Origin: Bacteroidales bacterium
Lineage (GTDB): Bacteria > Bacteroidota > Bacteroidia > Bacteroidales > UBA10428
Reading direction: 5' to 3'
DNA: 64,000 bases
NCBI GenBank assembly: GCA_016933335.1
Contig: JAFGBD010000009.1
Coordinates: 1-64,000 of the forward strand
In this document: positions 55,642 to 64,000 of the stretch, piece by piece
How the letters are laid out: every line of letters begins with the position of its first letter
How positions within the stretch are numbered: the first letter of the stretch is position 1
Translations under genes and position numbers: made by a program
The notes under the pieces: generated by a model
The model's database searches: none
The model's input: the letters and a program-made list of their open reading frames with translations, nothing else
Told to the model about the DNA's origin: nothing

Positions 55642-57294
55642 ATGAAAAATCTTATAATAATAAACACAGTCATATTATTCGGTGCATTTTTATTTTATGC
55701 CTGCAGTGAAAAATTCCTCGATGCCGAACCCATAACTGTAAAGACGGATATTAATTATTATACTACTCCTGCAGAAGCGCAGGAGGCATTGGTGGGGTGT
55801 TATGACGGCATGCAGTTAATCTGGTCTGACGGAGTTGCACTTCCTATTGCAGCAGTTATGATGGCTGATCTTTGTTATGCAGGAACCGGAACAAATGATC
55901 CGGATGATTACCGGAAGATTGACGAATTTGATAAGTTAGTCGCTCCGGGTTTTCAAAATTTATATGAAAAAAACTGGGAATTTTATTACAAAGCATTAAA
56001 TCGTTGCAATACTTTGATCCTTAAGATAGAACAGATCGAATGGGGTAATGATACCTCATTAAAAGCCGAAATTGAAGGCGAAGCCAGGTTTTTACGTGCC
56101 TACCTGTATTTTGATATGGTTCGCATGTGGGAACGTATTCCGCTGCTGAAAGAGCCTACAGTAGAAAATGTCCCTCAGGAAGAAGATCCGGATAAAACCT
56201 ATGAATTAATAACCGGTGATTTGTTGTTTGCCATTGATAACTGTAATTCAATACCATATGGCAGTATTGAAGCAGGCAAGCACGGACATGCCAACAGGTG
56301 GGCAGCCGAAGCCCTGTTGGCACGGGTATATTTATATTATACCGGCTATTATAACAAGTCAGATCTGGTAGGACTGGTAACCCAGCAACAGGCACTGGAT
56401 TACCTGGAAGATGTTATTGAGAAAAGCGGTTATGAATTATTGGACAACTATGCCGATTTGTGGCCGGCTGCTGCTACTTACGAGGCTGCCAGGGATGGAA
56501 AAGCCATTGCAAATAACACCTATGCCGGTGAGACAAATAAAGAGGTGGTATTTGCGATAAAATATACATATACCAGTGATTATGACGGAAACACGGATGG
56601 GAATCACTGGATGGTAATGAATGGATTACGTAAAGTTTCGGAACCCAAATATGGCTACGGCAAAGGCTGGGGGGCCTGCACAGTGATACCGGAGGTATAC
56701 CTGAACTGGGATCCTGCAGATGACAGGTGTGAGGCCTCCATTTTGGCCGTAGTGGAAGAAGGTGTTACTTTTACCGAACAGAACATCAAGGATGTTAAGG
56801 AATATACCGGGTATTTTACCAAAAAATACATTCCTACCTGCGATGCAAATGGAGACAGTTGGGCTGAGGATATTTACGGAGGGGCTAATTTCATGGTCGG
56901 ACAATTCCAGGATTACTTCAGCATTCGTTATGCCGATGTACTTCTGATGGCAGCCGAACTGGGCAGTCCGGATGCCTTACTATATTTGAATATGGTGCAT
57001 ACCCGTTCCTGTCCCGATACACTGAATTCGGTCGATAAAGATATCATTTTCGAAGAGCGTCGTCTGGAGTTTGCTTTTGAAGGTATACGATATTATGACC
57101 TGCTTCGTTATGATCATACTTTACAGTATGCAGCAGATAAAGTAAGTATTGTTGACAAGGTCTTAACCAACAACATCGAAATAGATAAAAAAATCGATGG
57201 TCAGAATCTCATCAATACCCGGGGATTATTCCAAATTCCCAACAATCAGATTACTCTGACCAATGGTGTGTTGAAACAAAATCCCGGATGGTAA
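55642..57294 (+). CDS. SusD/RagB family glycan-binding lipoprotein
   Basis: 550 residues, lipoprotein signal MKNLIIINTVILFGAFLFYAC. Typical SusD features: DAEPITVKTDINYYTTPAEAQEALVGCYDGM at the N-terminus, LNRCNTLILKIEQ, EIEGEARFLRAYLYFDMVRMW, and the C-terminal DIIFEERRLEFAFEGIRYYDLLRYD. It sits as the lid over SusC and presents the glycan at the cell surface. The gene follows susC by 12 bp. Confidence 0.97.
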   Translation: MKNLIIINTVILFGAFLFYACSEKFLDAEPITVKTDINYYTTPAEAQEALVGCYDGMQLIWSDGVALPIAAVMMADLCYAGTGTNDPDDYRKIDEFDKLVAPGFQNLYEKNWEFYYKALNRCNTLILKIEQIEWGNDTSLKAEIEGEARFLRAYLYFDMVRMWERIPLLKEPTVENVPQEEDPDKTYELITGDLLFAIDNCNSIPYGSIEAGKHGHANRWAAEALLARVYLYYTGYYNKSDLVGLVTQQQALDYLEDVIEKSGYELLDNYADLWPAAATYEAARDGKAIANNTYAGETNKEVVFAIKYTYTSDYDGNTDGNHWMVMNGLRKVSEPKYGYGKGWGACTVIPEVYLNWDPADDRCEASILAVVEEGVTFTEQNIKDVKEYTGYFTKKYIPTCDANGDSWAEDIYGGANFMVGQFQDYFSIRYADVLLMAAELGSPDALLYLNMVHTRSCPDTLNSVDKDIIFEERRLEFAFEGIRYYDLLRYDHTLQYAADKVSIVDKVLTNNIEIDKKIDGQNLINTRGLFQIPNNQITLTNGVLKQNPGW

Positions 57295-57361
57295 TGCAAA
57301 ACATAAGCTTAGATATTTAATATAATTAATCTTCTATTATTAACCTTTAATACATTTGACT

Positions 57362-58840
57362 ATGAAAAGAATTGAATTTAAATTATTATTTGTTTTTCTG
57401 AGCGCTTTTATGCTGATGCTCTCATCCTGCGAAAAAGATGAAAACGGAGAAGAATCAAAGATTCCTGTTTTGAACAAAGATTTTTCCTACACAGTGGATG
57501 AGAACGATGTAACCTTTACAACCAGTTTGGTTGGAACGGTGATCTTTAAAGATTGTACAACCGGCACCGAATATCAACCCGTTGACGGATCAGTTGTGGT
57601 TAATCTGCCTGTTGCAGGGACCTATCCGTTTATTTGCAATACCATTATCGAAGGTATTGCATACAATTCAGACACTTTTGATGTTGTTATTACGCAAAGT
57701 GATTTAACATATCTTGAAAGCGGTCTGTGGCTGTACCTGACAGGTGGACATACTGCCGGGGTTGCCAATGAAAAAACCTGGAGATTGGATATGAACGCTG
57801 CCGGAAAATGTGTTTATTTTGCCGGTCCGCTATACTATAGCGGCTATTCTGTTGGTGATGACAGAAGAGAAGAGTGGGTTTACTGGGCATGGAATGTTTT
57901 ACCGGAGCAACTTCCTTATACCGTCAACGGACAGGAGATGACCTCATTCTTCAACTGGGAACCCGACTACCCGGGAAATACATGGATCATGCCAGCCCAG
58001 GACTATGGAACAATTACTTTTGATGGCGTTGCTAAGACCGTTTCAACCGCAGTATTCGGAGTTACTGAAAACGGTACTTTTAATTTGGATCCGGAAACCT
58101 GGAAACTGACCATAACCGGGGTAACACTACCTATTGATACGGGTCGGCTGAACGAGGGTCAGTATGAAGAAACAAATCTTCAGAACCTTAGGATATTTTC
58201 ACTTTCAGACTCAGCAATGCAAATTGGTATTAAACGTAGTTATGAAGGTGGTGATGAATCCAAATGGGTTAATGTTTACAACTTTGTTTGTGATGATTAC
58301 GATTATCCTGTACCAGAAGAATTTACTTTTGAGGAAGCTCCTAAAACATCTGTTACGGCTACCGATTTAGTAGGTACCTGGAAAATAGGTGATGTTCCGA
58401 TGGGGTGGATTGGATATACGAAAGTTGGAGACCAGGGAACAACTATTCCGGCCCGTTTATTCGAAAAATGGGATGACCGTACTGAAGTTGTGGCTACACT
58501 TTCATCATGGGGTCTTGATAAAATAGATTCTGTATTTACAGCAAATGATGCATTTACCTATGTATTTAACGGTGACGGTTCCTGTACTCTGAACGGTGTG
58601 GCAAACAATTATTCCGTAAGTAACGGTATAATTACTTTCACAACTGCACTCACAACTGAATTCAGCATGGTAACTTCATGGTTGAACCATACTCTTACAG
58701 GTACTGCAGTTACTATAATTGATGTTAATAATTACGGAAGTGAGGAAGAGTATGAGGCATACACACCAGAAGGGATCTGGATTGGACAAAAGAACGGTGA
58801 TAAAAACGAATACAGCGGATTCCATTTGGTTAAGCAATAA
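57362..58840 (+). CDS. Surface lipoprotein of the SusCD locus, probable glycan-binding
   Basis: 492 residues from the ATG at 57362 (MKRIEFKLLFVFLSAFMLML, then SSC lipobox). A PKD/Ig-like module (about 35-110) follows the signal. The middle (about 115-300) is aromatic-rich (LESGLWLYLTGGHTAGVANE, EEWVYWAWNVLP) and the C-terminal lipocalin-like part starts TATDLVGTWKIGDVPMGW. No catalytic motif is seen. Its place right after susD matches the surface glycan-binding proteins of such loci, which are poorly conserved in sequence. Last gene before a strong terminator. Confidence 0.7.
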   Translation: MKRIEFKLLFVFLSAFMLMLSSCEKDENGEESKIPVLNKDFSYTVDENDVTFTTSLVGTVIFKDCTTGTEYQPVDGSVVVNLPVAGTYPFICNTIIEGIAYNSDTFDVVITQSDLTYLESGLWLYLTGGHTAGVANEKTWRLDMNAAGKCVYFAGPLYYSGYSVGDDRREEWVYWAWNVLPEQLPYTVNGQEMTSFFNWEPDYPGNTWIMPAQDYGTITFDGVAKTVSTAVFGVTENGTFNLDPETWKLTITGVTLPIDTGRLNEGQYEETNLQNLRIFSLSDSAMQIGIKRSYEGGDESKWVNVYNFVCDDYDYPVPEEFTFEEAPKTSVTATDLVGTWKIGDVPMGWIGYTKVGDQGTTIPARLFEKWDDRTEVVATLSSWGLDKIDSVFTANDAFTYVFNGDGSCTLNGVANNYSVSNGIITFTTALTTEFSMVTSWLNHTLTGTAVTIIDVNNYGSEEEYEAYTPEGIWIGQKNGDKNEYSGFHLVKQ

Positions 58841-58862
58841 ACCCGAACCTGGAATGAATTGC

Positions 58863-58897
58863 TTAAGAGGCTGTCTTATGGGACAGCCTCTTTTTCA
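58863..58897 (+). terminator. Intrinsic terminator after the SusCD operon
   Basis: AAGAGGCTGTC (58865-58875) pairs with GACAGCCTCTT (58882-58892), an 11-bp stem with a 6-nt loop and TTT tail. It follows the surface lipoprotein gene by 22 bp, separating SusCD from the GH97 and GH2 genes, which may depend on read-through or on an unrecognised promoter in 58898-59080. Confidence 0.85.
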
Positions 58898-59080
58898 AAG
58901 TGCCGGTCAGTCCGGTCTTTACTGATTCCTCTTTTAAGTTGTGTTATTGAACTTCTTGTGATCATTCAGGCTGCCATAAGTCGGGAGTTTTCCTGTTGGT
59001 ACAAAGCAGCATTAAGATATGCGTACCTGTTTTCGCGGTTTGAGATACATCAGACCATCAAAAAAATAAATCATTAGCTG

Positions 59081-61018
59081 ATGAAACCAATAAGCTTTGT
59101 TATAATAACTGTATGTATGTTATCCTGTCCGGATATCCAAAAGGATATTGTCAGGGTTGAAAGCCCGGATAAAACCATTGCTGTTACACTGAGTTTAAAC
59201 GAGACAGGGGTTCCCTTTTACACTGTATCCAAAAACGGAATCATAGTCCTGGAAGAATCTGCCCTGGGTATTGTCCGCACAGATGCGGATTTCTCAGACG
59301 GACTGAAAATCAAAAAAAAAGGGAAAGTCCAAAAGATCAGCGACAGTTATTCCATCCTTACCGGCAAAAGAAAAAACTGTGTTTATACTGCCAATAAGCT
59401 TTCAGTTCTATATGAGAATTCAGCCGGGGAACAATTTGAGATTATTTTCCGGGTGTCGGACGACGGTGTGGCATTTTGCTATAACTTCACCGGAGAATCA
59501 GAAGAGATAAAGTACATTACCGGAGAAAAAACCTCCTTTAATTTTCCTTCCGGTGCCAGGGCATGGCTGCATCCTCATACCAACGCACAAACAGGCTGGT
59601 GCAATGTGGAGCCCTGTTACGAAATGCATTATCACCAGAATATTGACGCAGGCACAAATGCCCCGTTTGAAGCCGGATGGTCGTTTCCAGCCCTGTTTCA
59701 GTCAAATGGTGTGTGGGTTTTACTGGCAGAATCGGGACTTGAACCTGACTACTGCGGGACCAGGCTTGCAGCAGATTCTCCGGGCGGAGAGTATTTTATT
59801 GATTTTCCCCAGGATAAGGAACGTACATTACCAACTGCCGCTCTCCATCCCCGGTCAAAGCTTCCATGGAAAACACCATGGAGAATAATTGTGATGGGCT
59901 CTCTGGATAAGATTGTGGAAACCACGCTTGTTACCGATCTGGCCAGACCTGCTGAAACCGGAAATACGGATTTCATTAAACCGGGAAGAGCATCCTGGAG
60001 CTGGGCATTGTTGAAAGACAATTCCGTAATTTACGATGTTCAGAAAGAATTCATTGATATGGCGGCAGATATGGGATGGGAATACTGCCTCATTGATGTT
60101 GAATGGGATCAGCGTATCGGATATGATAAGATTCAGGAACTGATTGATTATGCCGAAACAAAAAATACTGGTATCATATTATGGTACAACTCTTCCGGTT
60201 CATGGAATACAACAACCTATACGCCCAAAGACATCATGTTTGATGCCCGGACCCGCAGGAAAGAAATGGAAAAAATAAGTAAAATGGGAGTCAGGGGTAT
60301 AAAGGTCGATTTCTGGGCAGGTGACGGACAGTCTGTGATCCGGTATTATTATGATTTGCTTGGAGATGCCGCTGAATTCGGCCTTCTGGTTAACTGCCAT
60401 GGTACTACCGTACCAAGGGGGTGGGAGCGGACATTTCCAAACCTGGTTACCATGGAATCGGTCAGGGGTTTTGAATATATTACTTTCGAACAGCAAAATG
60501 CAGACAGCGCTGCAACGCATTGCTCTGTCCTGCCTTTTACCCGGAATGTTGTTGGCTCAATGGATTTTACGCCTGTCTGCTTTTCGGAAATACCCGGGAT
60601 CTACCGAAAAACAAGCAATGCTTTTGAACTGGCGTTGTCTGTGTTGTTTCAGTCCGGCATACAGCACTATGCAGATATACCTGAAAGCATGAAAGCGCTG
60701 CCGGATTTTGTTGTTGATTTCCTTAAAAAGCTTCCCCCTTACTGGGATGATATAAAATTTATTGAAGGCTATCCGGCAAAATATGTTGTGCTGGCCAGAA
60801 AATCTGATCATGGCTGGTTTATTGCCGGGATAAACAGTGAAAAGACGCCGAAAGATCTCAGCCTGGATTTATCCGGTTTATGCACCGCTGATAAAGGATT
60901 GATGATAACCGATGGTGAAACCGGCCGAAGTTTCATCCGGCAGGAAATTGAACCTGTTGATGGTAAATTTAACCTGACTGTCAAACCTTCGGGTGGATTT
61001 GTATTGTATTTTGAATAA
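59081..61018 (+). CDS. GH97 glycoside hydrolase, retaining (alpha-galactosidase-like) subtype
   Basis: 645-residue lipoprotein (MKPISFVIITVCMLSC). The N-terminal beta-sandwich (about 25-270) is typical of GH97. The barrel has GIKVDFWAGDGQ with D410 as nucleophile and TMESVRGFEY with E459 as acid/base, positions that match the retaining GH97 alpha-galactosidase BtGH97b; the inverting SusB-type alpha-glucosidases have Glu residues instead. NCHGTTVPRGWERTFPN and the calcium-site glutamates also fit. It should act on alpha-galactosides in the periplasm or at the surface. The gh2 gene follows by 17 bp. Confidence 0.85.
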   Translation: MKPISFVIITVCMLSCPDIQKDIVRVESPDKTIAVTLSLNETGVPFYTVSKNGIIVLEESALGIVRTDADFSDGLKIKKKGKVQKISDSYSILTGKRKNCVYTANKLSVLYENSAGEQFEIIFRVSDDGVAFCYNFTGESEEIKYITGEKTSFNFPSGARAWLHPHTNAQTGWCNVEPCYEMHYHQNIDAGTNAPFEAGWSFPALFQSNGVWVLLAESGLEPDYCGTRLAADSPGGEYFIDFPQDKERTLPTAALHPRSKLPWKTPWRIIVMGSLDKIVETTLVTDLARPAETGNTDFIKPGRASWSWALLKDNSVIYDVQKEFIDMAADMGWEYCLIDVEWDQRIGYDKIQELIDYAETKNTGIILWYNSSGSWNTTTYTPKDIMFDARTRRKEMEKISKMGVRGIKVDFWAGDGQSVIRYYYDLLGDAAEFGLLVNCHGTTVPRGWERTFPNLVTMESVRGFEYITFEQQNADSAATHCSVLPFTRNVVGSMDFTPVCFSEIPGIYRKTSNAFELALSVLFQSGIQHYADIPESMKALPDFVVDFLKKLPPYWDDIKFIEGYPAKYVVLARKSDHGWFIAGINSEKTPKDLSLDLSGLCTADKGLMITDGETGRSFIRQEIEPVDGKFNLTVKPSGGFVLYFE

Positions 61019-61035
61019 ATAAAAGTAAAACTGAT

Positions 61036-63447
61036 ATGAAAGGAACAATAAACATATGTATACTGGTACTATTTATGTTACTGGTATTTGCATGCAAACC
61101 CGTTGAAACAAGAAAAACCGTTGGTTTTAACAGTACCTGGAAATTTTTTTTGGGTGAAAATGACAGTGCAATGTTTCCCGGTTATGACGATTCAGCATGG
61201 AGGATACTAAACCTTCCGCACGACTGGAGTATTGAAGGAGAATTCAGGCCTGAACATCCTGCTACTCCGGGAGGCGGAGCCTTGCCGGGCGGAACCGGAT
61301 GGTACCGCAAATCATTTTCAGCTAACAAAGCCGATTCCGGAAAACTGTTCCACGTTGATTTTGATGGCGTATACTGCAACAGTGAAGTCTGGATAAACGG
61401 TCATTACCTTGGCATCAGACCATATGGATACAGCTCTTTCAGGTATGAACTTACACCATATCTTAATTATGGTGAAAAGGCCAATGTTATTGCAGTGAAG
61501 GTAGATAATTCAAAACAGCCAAATTCGCGGTGGTACTCAGGTTCGGGGATCTACAGGAATGTCTGGCTGGTTCGCACCAACAGAATTCATATCAGCCACT
61601 GGGGAACATTTGTTTCAACGCCTGAAATCACAGAGGAGGCAGCAAAGGTTGTTTTTGAGGCTGATATCAGAAATACCTGCCCTGAAGACAAACCTGTAAG
61701 CATTCGTACCTCAGTTGTCAATGAAGAAGGGGAAAAAGTCGCCGTCATTGAATCGGGACAAACAGTCAGCGGTAACAATACAGAAAAAGTCCGGCAGGAT
61801 TTGATTATTAAAAATCCGGATTTATGGTCGGTAAAAAATCCATATCTATATACAGCTGTTACAGAATTAAGATATAACGGAAAGCTGCAGGACAGGTATG
61901 AAACCCCTTTCGGAATCAGATATTTCAGCTTTGATACCGCAAAGGGATTTCTTCTGAATGGTGAAATGGTTAAAATAAACGGGGTTTGCAATCACCACGA
62001 CCTGGGATGCCTGGGAGCTGCTGTTAATACGCGTGCTCTGGAGCGCCAGCTGGAAATGCTGAAGGAAATGGGTTGCAACGGTATTCGCACATCTCACAAT
62101 CCGCCTGCTCCCGAATTACTTGATTTATGCGACAGGATGGGATTTATTGTGATGGATGAAGCATTTGACATGTGGAGAAAGCAAAAAACTCCGTACGATT
62201 ACCATATGCACTTTGATGAATGGCATCAAAGAGACATGCAGGATTTAATACGCAGAGACCGCAACCATCCATCGGTATTTATCTGGAGCATCGGGAATGA
62301 GATCCTTGAGCAGTGGGATACCAGCGGGGTTAGAATAGCGCTTGAACTCGCGGAACTGGTTAAGGATCTGGATACCACCCGGCCTGTTACATCGGGATGT
62401 AACGATCCAAATCCCTGGAATAATATTATTCAATCAGGAGCACTTGATTTAATCGGGTATAATTATCATCAGGACATGTATCCGGATTTTCCAAAAACCT
62501 ATCCCGGGCAGAAATTCATCGCCACGGAGACAGTGTCAGGTCTGGCAACAAGGGGAAGCTATGACATGCCATCAGACAGCATCCGCCGGTGGCCTGTGAG
62601 ATGGGATATACCTTTTACTACCGGAAACAGTGATTATACATGTTCATCTTATGATAACTGCTCAGCTCCGTGGGGATCAACCCATGAAGAAACATGGAAG
62701 ATCATGAAGGAATATGATTTTCTTTCCGGCATGTTTATATGGACAGGCTGGGATTATCTGGGTGAACCGACTCCATATTCATGGCCCGCAAGAAGTTCGT
62801 ATTTCGGAATCATCGACCTGGCAGGATTTCCGAAAGATGTATATTATTTATACCAGAGCGAATGGACAGGTAAGCCGGTCCTGCATGTTTTTCCGCACTG
62901 GAACTGGGATAAAGGTGATACCATTGATATCTGGGCATATACCAATTTAAATGAAGTTGAATTGTTTTTAAATAACGAGTCACTTGGAAGGAAGACAAAG
63001 ACCGGAAATGATCTTCACCTGGTGTGGCGTGTACCTTATGTGCCGGGCACAATTAAAGCAATCGGGGATAAAGACGGACAGATACTCATAAAGACCATTA
63101 GGACAGCCGGTGATCCGACAGCAATTGAACTGGAAGCTGACAGAAAAGTCATAAAAGCTGACGGCGGGGATTTGTCTTTCATTACCGTTAAAATTTTTGA
63201 TGACGACGGAATCCTGGTTCCTACAGCGGATGACCTCATAACTTTCGAGGTATCTGGCGAAGGATTCATCGCAGGTGTTGATAACGGGAGCCAGATCAGT
63301 CATGAATCTTTCCGGGCAAACCAGAGGAAAGCATTCAACGGGATGTGCCTTGTTGTGTTGCAGTCCACTGAAAAAAGAGGCGAAATTACCCTTAAGGCAA
63401 CTGCTGATCACTTAAAAGGTAGCGAGATTGAAATATCTGTAAGGTAA
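61036..63447 (+). CDS. GH2 family beta-galactosidase-like enzyme
   Basis: 803-residue lipoprotein (signal MKGTINICILVLFMLLVFAC). Sugar-binding jellyroll (about 30-190, with NLPHDWSIEGEF and NSRWYSGSGIYRNVWLV), Ig-like domain (190-300), then the TIM barrel with acid/base E422 in WSIGNEILEQW and nucleophile E498 in FIATETVSG. The C-terminal 200 residues (WTGKPVLHVFPHWNW; DPTAIELEADRKVIKADGGD) are DUF4982 and Ig-like domains common in Bacteroidota GH2 proteins. Beta-galactosidase is the likeliest activity, but GH2 also includes beta-glucuronidases and mannosidases. It is co-transcribed with GH97. Confidence 0.88.
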   Translation: MKGTINICILVLFMLLVFACKPVETRKTVGFNSTWKFFLGENDSAMFPGYDDSAWRILNLPHDWSIEGEFRPEHPATPGGGALPGGTGWYRKSFSANKADSGKLFHVDFDGVYCNSEVWINGHYLGIRPYGYSSFRYELTPYLNYGEKANVIAVKVDNSKQPNSRWYSGSGIYRNVWLVRTNRIHISHWGTFVSTPEITEEAAKVVFEADIRNTCPEDKPVSIRTSVVNEEGEKVAVIESGQTVSGNNTEKVRQDLIIKNPDLWSVKNPYLYTAVTELRYNGKLQDRYETPFGIRYFSFDTAKGFLLNGEMVKINGVCNHHDLGCLGAAVNTRALERQLEMLKEMGCNGIRTSHNPPAPELLDLCDRMGFIVMDEAFDMWRKQKTPYDYHMHFDEWHQRDMQDLIRRDRNHPSVFIWSIGNEILEQWDTSGVRIALELAELVKDLDTTRPVTSGCNDPNPWNNIIQSGALDLIGYNYHQDMYPDFPKTYPGQKFIATETVSGLATRGSYDMPSDSIRRWPVRWDIPFTTGNSDYTCSSYDNCSAPWGSTHEETWKIMKEYDFLSGMFIWTGWDYLGEPTPYSWPARSSYFGIIDLAGFPKDVYYLYQSEWTGKPVLHVFPHWNWDKGDTIDIWAYTNLNEVELFLNNESLGRKTKTGNDLHLVWRVPYVPGTIKAIGDKDGQILIKTIRTAGDPTAIELEADRKVIKADGGDLSFITVKIFDDDGILVPTADDLITFEVSGEGFIAGVDNGSQISHESFRANQRKAFNGMCLVVLQSTEKRGEITLKATADHLKGSEIEISVR

Positions 63448-63467
63448 TATGTGAATACAAATGCCGG

Positions 63468-64000
63468 CTACCAGTTATCAGTCCTGAAAGGAACTGCAGG
63501 CAGTCCTTCTTTATTGTATAAATTCAGGTCATCCGGATTATTTGCCCAGCCATAGCGCACAGATACAATTTCGGGTACATCGGGTGGGGCATAGACCGTC
63601 ACTTTATCCCGGTCTGTGATTTCTGCTTTTGCAAAATAAAACTTCTTATCCGGTCCGGCAACAGCAAAGCCATTTACATAGCCATATCTGTCTTTAACCG
63701 TAAGTCCCGAACCAACATGGGTGAAAGTCAAAATGGCTTTCCTGCCTTCAGGCGAGAACTCATCAAAGAAGGGGCCGGAATAAACCACATCTTTCTGATA
63801 CGCTTTCTTCAATGCTGCCAGTGCAAGACGGTAGCCCACATCTTTTTTATTCCGGGGATGTATGTCGTTTGCTTCACCTATATCGATGATACAAGCCATT
63901 CCTGTGTTCGGGACTGTTTCTGATGTTATGGTCTGTGATTCACGGAGGTATGCCCACGACTCGTCCTTTGGCTCTTCAGCAGGTTCCATGTAATTTGCCA
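63468..64000 (-). CDS. Sialate O-acetylesterase-like SGNH hydrolase, C-terminal part
   Basis: The gene runs off the window end. What is seen begins ANYMEPAEEPKDESWAYLRE and includes VGYRLALAALKKAYQKD preceded by GEANDIHPRNKKD, the HPxNK motif with the catalytic His and Asp of this SGNH/GDSL family. A C-terminal beta-rich domain (about 95 residues) follows. The Met at 63989 is internal. Such enzymes remove acetyl groups from sialic acid or, in plant-glycan loci, from acetylated polysaccharides. It converges on the GH2 gene, with 20 bp between stops. Confidence 0.85.
   Translation of the reverse strand, partial: ANYMEPAEEPKDESWAYLRESQTITSETVPNTGMACIIDIGEANDIHPRNKKDVGYRLALAALKKAYQKDVVYSGPFFDEFSPEGRKAILTFTHVGSGLTVKDRYGYVNGFAVAGPDKKFYFAKAEITDRDKVTVYAPPDVPEIVSVRYGWANNPDDLNLYNKEGLPAVPFRTDNW

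Noticed and set aside
58859-59077. 72-codon frame between the SusCD terminator and GH97
   Set aside because: It starts inside the terminator hairpin and has no coding character.
1-64000. CRISPR arrays, insertion sequences, prophage or defence islands
   Set aside because: No regularly spaced repeats, transposase or integrase genes, phage genes or restriction and defence families were found in reading the window.

Overview
The window is chromosomal DNA of a member of the Bacteroidota, most likely an anaerobic or marine polysaccharide degrader of the Bacteroidales/Marinilabiliales kind. Evidence for this is a SusC/SusD pair, a hybrid two-component regulator, two proteins with type IX secretion (T9SS) sorting tails, Bacteroidota-style promoters (TTTG, about 19 bp, TAnnTTTG) and almost no Shine-Dalgarno sequences. 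The base composition looks even throughout. I see no prophage, insertion sequence, CRISPR array, tRNA or rRNA.

Layout. 1-7 kb: a GlsB-type membrane protein, then pectin-type enzymes (PL22-like oligogalacturonide lyase, PL11 rhamnogalacturonan lyase with a T9SS tail, divergent GH43). 7-9.3 kb: a membrane-bound LuxR-type regulator and a serine hydrolase. 9.3-9.9 kb: a protein-free stretch that folds on the minus strand into a series of hairpins, five of them with UUCG loops, with a -7 promoter element at one end and an intrinsic terminator at the other. I read it as an approximately 540-nt structured RNA that I cannot assign to a known class; it is the most interesting object here. 10.3-30.7 kb: housekeeping genes (rpsF-rpsR-rplI, ridA, lptD, an amidase and MCE protein, dnaA, a YigZ-type protein, pyrB-pyrI, a DUF4293 protein, a SirB1-type protein, rny, a 6S RNA, zapA and a coiled-coil partner, an M23 peptidase, anmK, a C69 peptidase, rplS).

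30.8-44.5 kb: cell-surface and envelope genes. These are a secreted beta-propeller protein, a three-gene operon with an exported caspase-like protease and a FISUMP lipoprotein, a DUF3795 protein, a large CotH/beta-helix protein and an AsmA-like protein with a long charged coiled-coil tail.

44.8-64 kb: a polysaccharide utilization locus. A 1409-residue hybrid two-component regulator is followed by GH31 (with a PA14 insert), SusC, SusD, a surface lipoprotein, a terminator, GH97 and GH2. A convergent sialate O-acetylesterase-like gene is cut by the window end. The enzymes fit removal of alpha-xylosyl or alpha-glucosyl, alpha-galactosyl and beta-galactosyl groups from a branched glycan; galactosylated xyloglucan is one possibility, but no endo-glucanase lies inside the window.

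Starts: where an upstream TTG or GTG would extend an open frame before a signal peptide or conserved N-terminus, I moved the start to the internal ATG (or, for the FISUMP gene, an internal TTG) and say so in the entry.
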